64,000 bases of DNA from Adiantum capillus-veneris. Lineage: Eukaryota > Streptophyta > Polypodiopsida > Polypodiales > Pteridaceae. Numbering within the stretch: the first letter of the stretch is position 1; each line of letters starts with the position of its first letter. Of the stretch, positions 21,080 through 31,936 are shown one piece after another. Under the pieces are notes generated by a model that ran no database searches, had not been told where the DNA came from, and saw only the letters and a program-made list of their open reading frames with translations. The stretch covers positions 142,144,241-142,208,240 of the forward strand of contig CM043945.1 in the NCBI GenBank assembly GCA_014529385.2, given 5' to 3'. Position numbers and translations under genes: made by a program.

Positions 21080-21463
21080 TTAAGGTTCTGAGAGTAATCT
21101 CATTATTTGTATGTGTTCTTTATCTCTTATGTTATAGAAAAAAAAGAAAACGTGCTGGTGTCCCTGCACAGGGGAGTTTGCACAGTCCTCCCCAATTTTT
21201 ATAATGCGAGGGAACGTGCCATTCCCACGGCAGCATGAAATTTTCGGTGTGTTCCTTTTTATTGTGTCCTCAGCGTTCAAGATTAAAATGTGGCACTTTG
21301 TACTCACCGCATGTTGGAATATGTCGCTGTTGCAAATGTAGAGGAGTTGCGTCCAAGTTTCTCTTGATCTGTCTATAATGAAACACGGTAGATTTAGGCC
21401 ATAAGTAGTTGCACCTGCAGAAATGAGCTGAGTAAGGTAGTTGAAGGTGGACATACACACATA
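21080..21463 (-). CDS. Unrecognised ORF with strong splice donor
   Basis: 126 codons on the minus strand, starting MCMSTFNYLTQLISAGATTYG. At about 21310 the coding strand reads CATGCG/GTGAGT, a near-perfect 5' splice site, so the likely exon is only about 50 codons and the remainder of the ORF is intron read-through. I recognise no domain. It lies upstream of RepHel on the same strand and could be a 5' exon carried by the Helitron. Confidence 0.35.
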   Translation of the reverse strand, partial: YVCMSTFNYLTQLISAGATTYGLNLPCFIIDRSRETWTQLLYICNSDIFQHAVSTKCHILILNAEDTIKRNTPKISCCRGNGTFPRIIKIGEDCANSPVQGHQHVFFFFYNIRDKEHIQIMRLLSEP

Positions 21464-21612
21464 GCTGCTATAATTGCTAGTGAGACCCCTTTATCCTCAG
21501 CATGGACACCCCCTACCCGTGCATAATAACTCTCCCCTCCTAGACGTTGCAGAAGGTGGACATGGTCTCAAAACATCAAATTAGTTATCCATGCAAGATG
21601 CACTAGCAAGTA

Positions 21613-22261
21613 ATGAAGATGTACAGGACAATTGGCAGCATTGTGAAACGAGGAATCACCAACCAAACAATTAGAGTTGATAAGATGGATTTGCTAGTAG
21701 TGTTGTGCGATGTGACTAGCCTTGGCCTGCTAACGCCATCTGTGTTCTCCATCGCCCTCAATGTCCTCCAACTACTCTTACCGACAACATGCAGTAGATC
21801 GTATTGCCCCAACGCAACTACCACAACCTACATCATCGCCACAAACCTTGGAGCATTGAGTTTTAGGGCAGCACGACTCTGTCTAGTGGGTATAGTGGGC
21901 CAAGGTGGGCTCGGCAAAGAGACGCTCTTGGCTCACATTTCAGAAGAGATGCAACAATCGCAATGTGCATTCAAATCATGTGGCACATGTGGAATTTGTG
22001 AATGAAAGCCCTGATAGTATGGGGATCAAAGAGACGCAATCATCCCTGTTGTGGCAATTAGGAGGTCAAGCCATATACTTCCAAAGTGTGCTGGCGGGGA
22101 AAGGAAAATTGAAAGAAAGGCTGGAAACTCTACAAACATCAGGAGCATCTGTATGCATCGCCATTGACAATGTCTGGAGAGCACAAGACTTGGAAGATCT
22201 GTTTCCTGCAAGATTTTCAACTCTTCTGCCATCACTCCATATTTGCATCATGATCACATAA
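21613..22261 (+). pseudogene. NB-ARC (NLR immune receptor) fragment
   Basis: Plus strand reads CLVGIVGQGGLGKETLLAHI, an NB-ARC P-loop in which the canonical Thr after the catalytic Lys is Glu. After a frameshift between about 21960 and 22010 it reads VEFVNESPDSMGIKETQ, then the kinase-2 motif VCIAIDNVWRAQDLEDLFP and an RNBS-B-like ICIMIT before a stop. Only the first part of the nucleotide-binding domain remains. There is no LRR or recognisable N-terminal domain. In intact NLRs this ATPase switch triggers immune signalling. The frameshift, the altered P-loop and the truncation mark this as a dead fragment. Confidence 0.75.
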
Positions 22262-23111
22262 TGAGCGACGAGTACAGTGGACATACTGAGTTCTCACTGA
22301 GGGGAAATTCTCAGGTTCTGACGTTCAAGCACCATATCTGCAGAGCCACGTGCACTCAAAAGAGAGGCGATTCCCCTCTGACTGCATCGTATCAATACAG
22401 GTATTTTCCATGTACATGGCAACGAGATCAGCAAACATCTTGCATTTGATATATGATGATTGCCTCAGATAAACAAATTACCCATAGCTGCTGAGAAAAT
22501 CGATCTCGCAAATACATAGCAGCACACTGGGAGCCGACCAGAGTCACCCACGAGCATAAGTGAAGTGGTGTGACTTAAATTTCCACATTTGAGCAACAGA
22601 GACCAGCATTAAATCCCAGAAAAGCAACACACATACATACTTTGGAACTTGCATACATATACATTATTGTATGCACAAAGACTCACAAGCATCTAGCCAT
22701 ATCCAAACTTGTCAACAACGACGACGTCTCGTGATGAATCAGATGTATCCAATGCAAAATTGCTCAAGAGATTTTACAACAGAGTTGTAGGCAGTCAATT
22801 TCGCTGCCAGACTTAAACTCATACACATAGCCCCAAAAGCGTAGGAAAGAACCAGGCTAAAGGTTTTTTCTCCTCCTTGTGATCCTTGCATCTGAAGTGA
22901 TGCTTCTCCATCTTTCTTGTTAGCATGTGATGGGTATTCTAAGCAATCTTTTTTAGGACTCAGACATGGTGCACACTTTGTACTATCATAGAGCATAGAA
23001 TTTTAAGTCATCCATAGCAAAATCGTTGGGCCTACTCTATCAGTGTCTCTTAATGGGATAAGTCACCGAAGGCAAAGTAACCCAATACTTCTTCAAGTAG
23101 ATGTCTAGGTT
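22262..23111. other. No recognisable gene
   Basis: Short ORFs on both strands show no known motif. The first 200 bases may hold degraded continuation of the NB-ARC fragment, but no MHD or GLPL motif is seen. Confidence 0.5.
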
Positions 23112-23361
23112 CTAGCAGGCTCGTTTGGCATACATGTCAACAAAGGCAATGCTAAGTACGACATCTCTTTTCAATAGCCTCTGAATAATTTTTTGTGCCC
23201 TTATCAACATCTTGCATAGAGGCACATGCCTGCAAGATGCACACGTAGGTACATGCCTCTCTTTTTTTTTGGGTAAGAATCGACCATGGTTTTTGACTAA
23301 ATAGCAAGGCAATTACAAGGTTCAGCGGCATCTTAAATTTTGACAAGCACCATACTATCAT
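23112..23361 (-). pseudogene. PPR (pentatricopeptide repeat) gene fragment
   Basis: Minus strand reads TYVCILQACASMQDVDKGTK and then, one frameshift later, SIAFVDMYAKRAC. These match the plant PLS-class PPR consensus (ILQACA, LDKGK, LVDMYAKCG). About 75 residues remain, roughly two repeats. PPR proteins bind organellar RNA for editing or processing. This is a decayed piece with a frameshift near 23160-23220 and no flanking repeats, plausibly a retrocopy remnant. Confidence 0.7.
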
Positions 23362-23651
23362 CCCTACAAAATTGGGCTATCGGGCACAAAAGCAAGCATA
23401 CTTATCAAAGTAGGCGCATCCGAGAGAGTAAAAGCAGGGCATCCGGCTACAAGAGGAAGTTCTTGACTTGAAGCTCCTCCAGCAGACACGGCTGCACCCG
23501 ACTACAAGGGGAAGCTTTTCCAGCAGACACGGTTGCACCCGCAACAGCAACAGGACAGTGCGCTTTTCCAATAACTTAGCAAAGTGCACAGGCCAATATG
23601 CATCTACTTGCACGTCTGCTGCTGCACGCATGAAAGATGGAAGGAAAGTAT

Positions 23652-23700
23652 AGAGAGAGAGAGAGAGAGAGAGAGAACCTTAGGCCTTTTGAACCGATTG

Positions 23701-23738
<38 letters not shown>
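23652..23738. repeat. Two (AG)n microsatellites
   Basis: AG runs at 23652-23677 and 23705-23738, separated by a 27-base spacer. Overlapping Arg-Glu ORFs are artefacts. Confidence 0.95.
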
Positions 23739-23739
<1 letters not shown>

Positions 23740-24129
23740 CTGAAGCTGAGAGAGAACGTGATCAGCCACGTGAGCCTAGCCTGGTCGTCAATCCTGCGCA
23801 TCGTCAATCTGTGGAGAGCGTAGTCGATGTAGGTGTTTTTATTTATACGTCGTTAGCTTTTGATCGGTAGCTTTTGACAGCGCAGCTTTTTTTTAGCGCT
23901 GTAAATAGGTGCCACGTGGGTGAATGGGAGGCCATGGATTGGAAATTGCCCACTATGCTAACGAAGTAACCAGGAACCCACTCCGCAGTCATCCATAGCC
24001 TGACCAACTGCCCTCTTTCTCTGGACGTCTCTTTGATAGTGCTGCCCCTCGGCTCCTAACTCCTCGTGAGTTCCCCTAAGAGAGCTCTCTCTCTTCTGTA
24101 GCTCTTCAGCTCCTCCACGCTCACTCTCC

Positions 24130-24269
24130 ATGGCCTCCCTCTCACTGAACCTCGGCCTGGCGCTTTCTGCTTGGCAGCCCCAGCTTACCTTCTTCGCCAG
24201 CTCGTGGCTTCCAGAACTTTTTCATAAGCATGGGCGCCCCTCGCCAACTCGGCCTATATTGGCCCCGAG

Positions 24270-24273
<4 letters not shown>
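24130..24273 (+). CDS. Possible first exon with organelle-targeting-like N-terminus
   Basis: ATG at 24130 sits in a good plant start context (CTCTCCATGGCC) after a CT-rich leader. The first about 45 codons, MASLSLNLGLALSAWQPQ onward, are Ser/Ala/Leu-rich, lack acids until residue 29 or so, and contain RPSPTRP, like a chloroplast transit peptide. The frame then runs into the (CT)n tract at 24274, so the remainder of the gene is not visible. It may be an orphan exon or chance. Confidence 0.25.
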
Positions 24274-24348
<75 letters not shown>

Positions 24349-24352
24349 TGTG
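24274..24352. repeat. (CT)n-(TG)11 compound microsatellite
   Basis: CT run 24274-24330 passes directly into TG run 24331-24352. Confidence 0.97.
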
Positions 24353-24623
24353 AGCATTTCGACCCCCCTTCGAATTTGGTTATATATCTGCACGCCTCCT
24401 CTCTGCTGAATGGCGCGCTCCTCAAGAGCTCCTGACGTTCTACCTCTGCTAAACTGCGTGTGGGGCTCCTCTTTTATGTTGCCCTGGCTCGAACCCTCGT
24501 GAGTGCTACCGACCGCCCTTTCTTCTCTCATCTCTCGCCACCCTTCCTTGTCATCGCAGTTACCCACGTGCAGGCCTCGATTTAGCTATATGTGAAGTTG
24601 CGCCCTTTTTTGTACCCTTTAAA

Positions 24624-24721
24624 TTTTTTTGAGCAAGAACCAATTCCCACCAGAGGTATTGAAGTGAATCCCTTTTTTTGAGCAAGAACCAATTCCCACC
24701 ACAGGTATTGAAGTGAATCCC
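24624..24721. repeat. Tandem duplication, 2 x 49 bp
   Basis: TTTTTTGAGCAAGAACC followed by AATTCCCACC and GGTATTGAAGTGAATCCC is repeated with a 49-base period (GAGCAAG at 24631 and 24680) and one or two mismatches. Confidence 0.9.
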
Positions 24722-25214
24722 TGGCTCCCGAAGATGTCTCTCATGTGGAGTAGCCGCTTGTCACTGCGTTTTCGTAAAAAAAAGTTCCATCCACCTGAAC
24801 TCCAATTGCTTAGGACCCAAGTTTTCCAAGAGCTACCCCTCCTTGTTGCTCCACCACTGCCTTGCATTGATGATGTCCATCTGATCTCCCGGGATAGCTT
24901 TCCTGTAGGTTACATTTTACCAACTCCTATGATAGCTACTACTCCATGTATCCATGTTTTTCTTGTTGTCTGAAGGTTGTCTTGCATGATGACTAAAATG
25001 AAGCTTTGAGATATATTGATACTTGTTCAAGCTAGCCTCAATGAGCTCAATGTTTCGAAGCTTCCACATCAAAGATTTACTACTGTAAGGATTAGGGGGG
25101 ATAAGAGAGAGAGGCATTCATGGAAGTCAGCTCTTTCAATGATGCTACTGCAGAGCCACAGACTACGGTTAGAGTAGAGACTCTTGGTACTGCCACTCTC
25201 GCACTCGATCAGTC

Positions 25215-25962
25215 TCAGCTCCCCCCTTTGTTATATCTTTTTCCATAAATTGCAGCCTTCAACATATAGGCTCCGCAGGTGGGAGAAGGGAGATGGGCAA
25301 ACGTGAAACGTGTAGGTGCCACACACCCTGCCTTTAAAGAGCCAATATATGCGGCGAAAATCTTCAAGTTCACTTGCATGGACCCATAGTGGATCAGCAG
25401 GTAAAGGACAAAGCCACAGCTTTGGACATCTCTTATCGCGGCATCATTTATCCACTTGCCATGGTCTGCCATATAGAGCGTCCAATGCTCATTTGAAGTT
25501 TTTGGAATGGCAGCCATGTAGAGCAGTGGATAAGAGAGTGCACTGCAGATTTCAGTCAACCTATCATTCCCGATTATGTAACCATAGAAGGAACAATACA
25601 GTTGTTCCAAAATAACATTTTGTAGATAATAAACGCTCTTCTTCAAACTCTGAAGTATCTACATGCGCACGACTATCTCCACAATGACCTTCACTCCCGC
25701 AACATGATGCTTCACTTTGGACAGAAGGGGGTCTATGTAGGCATTGTGGATTGGGAGTCATGTACAAAGACCCTCCACAATGGCATGCTTTCCTCCTCTC
25801 CACAACTTGCAAATAGAAACTAGAAAGCAGAGCGAGAGAGATTTTCCATGGGCTACCCCAGAATGCATATCTACTCATCCCCCTCCCTGGAATAAAGCCA
25901 TGGATATTTAGTCCATGTGCCATACTTGTAAACGGCTCTTGAAGTGCATGGAAGTTCCACAA
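25215..25962 (-). other. Two overlapping unrecognised minus-strand ORFs
   Basis: ORFs of 132 codons (25564-25962) and 143 codons (25215-25646) lie in different frames. The second reads NEHWTLYMADHGKWINDAAI and NLKIFAAYIGSLKAGC. They look like a decayed coding region joined by a frameshift near 25600-25650. I cannot assign a family. A decayed NLR, PPR or other host gene is possible. Confidence 0.3.
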
Positions 25963-26357
25963 AAGAAAAACAAAAGGGATTTTTAGGCAATGTACTTACC
26001 CACCTTGAGAGTGGCAAGTGAAACAATCCCTTAGCTTGACCTAACGCTTTTGATCTTTCCCTGTGTCGAAACGGTGCCCATAGAGTGGGCTATGACATTG
26101 TAACAAATTTTGGTCTACGACCAAGTGATGCTTGAAGTGATGAATTGTTTATGGTCCTCTTTAGTTGCACTTCTAAATTATATAATTGATCAAATAATCT
26201 TATCTCTTTTTAACGACATGGTAATAAATTTTATATCTCTTTATTGCTGTGAGATTAAGATATCGAGTCTATTTCTTTGAAGATTTGAAAGTGATAACAT
26301 GTTAACTTTACAACAAATCTTTCTCATGATGGCATGTTTGCTTGATTGTTGACAGAT

Positions 26358-27127
26358 ATGGAAGAAGAACTTAAGCACGCCGAAGCACAGTCCATCTACA
26401 AAGAGGAGAGAAAGTTTTATGGTCAGGAGAAAGATCTCAAAGCTATTGCATGAATCAAAGACGATGAGTCCGGGATGCAAGGCAAACCTTTCAGCCTTAA
26501 GGAGTGCAAGAAACTATGTCCAAGCAACTTTGTGCCTCAACATTTATTTTGAATGAGCGGAAATGCCAAGGAATCGGTGCTTGTAAAGCTATCAAATTTG
26601 CATCACAAAGGACTCGCACGAGTGTTGCTACGAAGATTCATACGTCGAGAGAGAGTAATGCCAAACAACAATCAAATGGCACTCTACTTTATACAACGAT
26701 GTTATGTTCACGACATCTTTGGGAGACGTGTGGATTGGTCAGACCACCCCAAGAACTCTGGTGTTGGGCATGGTCGGATTGCAGAGAAAGTGGATGCAAT
26801 TCATGCCAATAATCCAATGCCTCCACGCAAATGTCCCTTAGTTCTACATCTCGAAGAATCAAACACACTCGTTCCATTGGCAAGCCAAGGGCAAGATCTT
26901 GCAAGTCAAGGAGAGACACCTGATATTTTGCGCAACAAAATCTTTGAGCTTGAGATAGAGCTATCAGAGGCCCAAGCCAAGCTACAACAATATGCATAAC
27001 TCTACGGTCCATTGCCAGATCAGGCTGGTTCCTCGCAGCAAGGGCCTCTAGGCCCATCTCCTATGCCTGAGAATGCTGAGTTTGACATCGACAAACTACT
27101 TAATGAGCTGACTCAATCTTTGGGTTG
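26358..27127 (+). pseudogene. Unrecognised decayed ORF with C-terminal coiled coil
   Basis: One frame from ATG 26358 (preceded by TTGACAG, acceptor-like) reads MEEELKHAEAQSIYKEERK, then passes TGA stops near 26451 and 26550 and a TAA at 26997, ending at 27127. The middle has YFIQRCYVHDIFGRRVDWSD. The end has ILRNKIFELEIELSEAQAKL, a heptad-like helix, and a Pro/Gln-rich tail. The consistent frame over 770 bases supports former coding. I do not recognise the family. A transposon accessory protein is one possibility. Confidence 0.4.
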
Positions 27128-27529
27128 AGCACTTTGCTCACTTTACCCCTGTCTATTTGGGCAAAGGGCTATAGCTTTTTGTATTCACAGCTCGTCATTT
27201 ATCCCCTCAACTGGCCATTTTTGTATTCTCGATCGACAAAAATTATGTTGTATTGTATCTAACTGTAATAATGACTCTTATTGCAAAAGTAACTTGAGAG
27301 GGAGAGAGACAGAGAGAGAGAGGGGTGAACATGATATAGTGTCATAATTTCCACACTCACAGCGAGCAAAACTTATAGACCTTAAGTCATACATCTTCGC
27401 CTCCATCAAACACACCAATCATATAATCTATTGCATCCATACCAGAGCATTCTAAAGCTGTCTCCTATTCCATATCATCGTCATTGTCTACTCCCGCATC
27501 TCATGGGTTTAAAAATTACCATAAAGCTT

Positions 27530-28573
27530 TTGTGCTACTCTTGGCGCAATGTTCATCAGCTTGTGAATGAATCCCATGTTGCAAAAAACATACACCAAAT
27601 CAGCAACACGTTGAGGATGAATCCGGTTTTCTTTCTTAGTATGCATAAAGTCAAAAGCTGACTAGTTCCTCTCACAGCTTCCACTTGATGCTGCAATAGA
27701 TAGAACCCCGACAACAATGTGTTGCAGCTCCACTGTCTCCCCACCATACTCCTTCCACCATAGAGGCGCACTTGTGTGTGCAATGGAATCTATATGCCAT
27801 GGATCCTAGAACTTGCTAGTTCTATTAGCATAATCAACTCACTGATGAAAAGCAATCTTCCCATCCTCTTGTCCTAATAGTTGCGAGCACATTGTTTTGA
27901 AGTCACTCATAGCTTCTTTATTTGCTGATTCTTGGTGCATTTTAAACTTAGGATCTAATACAAATTCAGCACCATGCAACGGCATATGCAATTGCACCCA
28001 TCGCTTGTTGGCAGCTGTGATCATGGAAGCTTTGTCCTTTGCACCAAAGCTAGCATGCTCTCTTACTTTGCATGATACCTCTTTTATATACCAATAGACT
28101 CGACCAAAGACAAAAGAGTCTTTTTCGACTATTTCTAAAAGATCTACAAATGGTTTGGCCAGGGTGACAATTCTCTCTACAATGCACCAAAAAACTTGCG
28201 AGTTCACAAGCTGTACACATCTTGCAACTGCCTCTTGGTAGCTAGGATATTGCTGAGCCATGCATCCTAGTGTCATCAGCTACTATTTCAATCAATGTAG
28301 GCTTCACTTCTTGCAAGGTGGCAAGAACATAATATGTGGTTGCATACCTTGTTGCACAAAATATCTGCAAAGTTTTGTTGTCTGATTTTAATCGAAAAAG
28401 AGCATACGAAAATTGATGCTCTCTAATAAATTTCACCACATGATTAGCATCTAGCAACATTTGCTTTATGACGGCCATTTTTCCAATATCTTTTAATAGC
28501 AAATCAAGAGTATGTGTGGCACATGACACCCAAGTAATTTCTGGGTACTTAACTTGGATAGCCCTTCCTGCAG
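27530..28573 (-). pseudogene. hAT transposase, C-terminal part (RNase-H fold end, dimerisation)
   Basis: Starts AAGRAIQVKYPEITWVSCAT then HTLDLLL, continues through FIREHQFSYALFRLKS and CATRYATTYYVL. A stop or shift separates LTLGCMAQQYPSYQ and RWVQLHMPLHGAEFVLDPK. The hAT C-terminal dimerisation motif reads ELQHIVVGVLSIAASSGSCE, then RN, a TAG where Trp is expected (27662-27664), and SAFDFMHTKK and NRIHPQRVADLVYVF. The transposase would cut and paste the element. This copy is dead. Confidence 0.85.
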
Positions 28574-28577
28574 CCAC

Positions 28578-29356
28578 TGTGAGCGGGATGGAAACACACA
28601 GAACGCCTCTATAATGACCCGACACATACTCTTGGGATGATATACACACACACTATGGGGCACCACTCGGCTTACACAACCCACCTGGCCGAGACAGGGA
28701 ACACACCTATGGAGCGAGAGGAGAGAGACTACCCATTTACCCACTCCACACAGAGACACACACACACACACACACACCCAAAAAACTCAGCTCAAAAGAG
28801 GAGAATTTTTTATGTTTAGATATAGTTGATCTTGAGCCAATACCAATGGGGCAAACAGCTCACACAATCTGGGTAAAATATGCCACATACAATCACAAAT
28901 TGAAACAGAAGCTTCGCTCAAAAGAGAAACTTACACAGCCAAAATAGCAAAAAAATAGTGAGGAATTTGGAAAAATGGAAAGAACCATCGCGTCCGGAAT
29001 GGCCCAAAACCCCCATCTACAATGTCAAAGTGCTCAAATCCGACCTCGGATCAGCAGTTTACGGCCAAAACAGGCTCCAAAAACAGCAAAAACATAGTTG
29101 CGGCTGTTCCTCCTCTTCTCTCCACGTTTTTTCTGGTCTTCTCTCAGTTTTTTCAGTCCCCACACTTAGATTTATTACTTGGGTACCCTTGGCCTTTTAG
29201 TTGACCTCAAACGGACCTCGAACAGGCCAAAAAGTGGCCTCGCAGTGCATAGTTGTCATAATGCATCCCGCAACCACGTGAAGTGGCTCTCAAATATAGT
29301 CCTGATGATGACCTTTTTGCATAATTATCACAAGAAAAAATCCACGTTGTGTCTGC
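28578..29356 (-). repeat. Element B left LTR, first segment
   Basis: Matches 40157 onward of the right LTR at high identity (shared blocks CGCCTCTATAATGACCCGAC and CACTATGGGGCACCACTC). It lacks a roughly 44-base block present in the right LTR near 40834-40880, and contains an AC microsatellite near 28750-28778. It is cut at GTTGTGTC by element A. Confidence 0.9.
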
Positions 29357-30384
29357 TGTCAAGAAGTGCGTAGTGCGACTAGGAAAGCGTCGGGCCTCTG
29401 ACTGTGAGGATTCGTAGCAAAATCAAGCAAGGCATAGACGATTTGAAGCCAAAAACACACTAAAAAAGAACAAAACTCCAGCCATAAAAGCTCCACTTTG
29501 AAAAAGAACCAATACTAACTCAAAACTCTTGTGTGTGTGAAGATTAGGTGTAGCCTCGCTCCCAATTGCACATATGCAGTGCTCATTCGACTTGTTAAAA
29601 ACCCTAAATTTACGCTTCGATTCTTCGTCCTGACCATTTCATGGAAGCTTCAGTACTTCATTGGAGAATCCCAAGTAGTTATTTGAGGAGGGGAAACCCT
29701 AATTGGAGGCCTCACAGCCTCAACCATGTAGTGGAAGCAGCACGGGACTGCACTAGCACCCTGTAAAGGAATGGCTATATCTCCCTGCTCATGTGTCCAA
29801 ATGAGCTCATTCTTGGATTTAAAAGTTCCCACACAGCTTGAGCAATAACGCCAGCGTTGTTGATGTGGCAGTTTTAGCTATTTTGAGCATTTTAAAGGCT
29901 ATTTTTTACCATTTTTAGCCCAAAAATGTCACTTTTTGTCCGTAAAAAGCCCAAACGAGCTGGGAAAAATCCCTAAAATTGTGGAAAAATCCCATTGGGC
30001 TCAAATTTTATGTTGAACCTCATTTTCCCACTTGGTAAGCACTTTGGACACGTCTTTCACGCCAGCGCACGAAACCTCCTATTTTTGGCCGAGATTGCCC
30101 GCATTAAACTTTCTAGGCAAAATGAGCGTGCCACTTCAAAAAAATTGACATTTGTACATTCTTAAAGAAAATTAGGCATATATATATATATGTGAAAAAG
30201 CATTCCATGGCACCACGTGTAGGGCCTCGCCCACCCGGCAAGGTATGTACACGACTGCAACCGTGACATTCATTTTCTCGTATATGACACTATGTAGATT
30301 GTTGCATTTGGTCCCACACATCATAAACATTAAGAGTGAGGTAGATACTTCAATTTCACATTATGAACATGGCATGGCACGACA
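29357..30384 (-). repeat. Element A left (3') LTR
   Basis: 1028 bases, paired with 36410-37413. Includes a TA-rich run near 30178-30192 that is shorter in the other copy. The internal sequence next to it on the coding strand (AGATGGGCTGGA before the LTR) is a worn polypurine tract. Confidence 0.92.
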
Positions 30385-30442
30385 TCCAGCCCATCTAAAC
30401 CTGCACATCCTCCGGCATGTGCCACAAATATCTTTTGTAGGT

Positions 30443-31705
30443 TCAGTCTTCATTTAAGTCAACATACATGTCGATTTCATCATCGCTTGCAACAAAATCT
30501 AATGCATCATCCTCTTGTTCTTCATCCACATCCATAGCATTTTCATTAGAGCCTTCATTTTGACCTTCTTGTGTATCAAAGGGATCTGTATCACGTCTTC
30601 TTTTGAATAACTTGATTCTTTTCGCTGCAATGGGAATCTTCATTTCTGTCCCATTTAATTCATACAAGGTATAAGTTTCATTCCCATGTACATGCTGAAC
30701 CACATAAGGACCAAACCATCTCTTTGAAAGCTTTCTTATTGTTGAAAGTTGGTTGTCAAGACTGCTGTCATACACCAACACCCAATCACCTTCCTCAATA
30801 GCTTTAGGTCTGAGCCTATGCCTCTTATCAAATTTGTCCTTATTCTTTAGCCTTGCATCTTTCAATCATGCTACTGCAATCTCAATATCTTGGGGCCTTC
30901 TTTCTAACCGTTGTATGCGCAAAGCAAGAAGGTCTTCCCTACTCATTCCATCTTCCCAAGGCAATACATTCCATGTGGGAATTACATCCTCAATTGGCAT
31001 TATAGGTTTCTGACCATACATCAACTCAAAAGGCATATAACCAATAACTGAGCTATGAGTTGTACGATCATCCCATAAAGCATAAGGCAATAACCTAGGC
31101 CACTCTCCCATTTTACCTTTGCAGGCCTTAGCCAAAGCTTTAATGATAGGAGGATGCCCACGCTCCGATTTTCCATTTCCCTCACGATTATATGCAGTAG
31201 TTAGAGCAAGTTTAATGCCCAATCTAGAGAAACACTCCCTTGCTTTGTCAGCATCCAACTCACCCCTGTCCGCTGTTATTTTCCCAATACAACCATAACG
31301 GCTATTTACATCATCCAAGAGGAACTTACATACCCCTTTTGTGCTTTTCGTTCTTAGAGCACGACCTTCAACTTGGTTGGTTGAATCTTCTTGTGCAAGC
31401 AGTATGTATCTCATTTGCCATAAGCCCAATGGCATTGTAACTAGATCTACTACCCACTTGTAATGCATGGCCAATGGGTAAGTAGGGTGCAACCCATCAC
31501 GATGACGTACATTTGAATACATTTGACAGGTTTCACAGGACTCCACAAAGTGAGATACATCTTTATACATACCTTTCCACCAATACCTCTCTTTCATTTT
31601 AGTAAAGGTGGCCCATACACCTCTATGTCCAGCATAAAGACTCTCATGAAACTTTTTCATAAGCTCATTTTGAGCGTCCTTATCATTCACGACTCTCATT
31701 GGCAT
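30443..31705 (-). pseudogene. Element A integrase
   Basis: The first ORF (30866-31705) has an HHCC finger (HESLYAGHRG, ESCETCQMY), HPTYPLAMHYKWVVDLVTMP with the first Asp, ITADRGELDAD with the second and GNGKSERGHPP with the Glu. A stop at 30863-30865 separates it from the C-terminal ORF (30443-30865), with KRWFGPYVVQHVHGNETYTL and an acidic tail. The triad is intact, but the gene is broken. Confidence 0.85.
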
Positions 31706-31936
31706 TCCATTTCTTTGTTTTGGACGCTTCCATTAGTACCCATCTTTCAAAAAGTATCCATAGGCCTTTCTCCATATTCTTTTGAACTCTTGATCAGTCC
31801 ACCCTTCTTGCCTTGTCAAAGTGCTCAGATAGCGTCCAATGAGCAACCAATCACCTTGATATAGGTCCTCTGTAAATGACTCAAGTGCATTTGACAGGCA
31901 AACATGATCAACCTTGGTATGAGAGATACTATAGAA

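Noticed and set aside
24619-24973. ORFs across the 49-bp duplication (both strands)
   Set aside because: No motif and no consistent frame. The repeated segment accounts for the apparent length.
28740-28780. Repeat clusters as possible CRISPR array
   Set aside because: These are dinucleotide runs in a eukaryotic LTR. There are no spaced direct repeats with unique spacers anywhere in the window.
30170-30200. TA-rich run as a possible TATA promoter
   Set aside because: It is a length-variable microsatellite in the element A LTR, not conserved in the other LTR copy.
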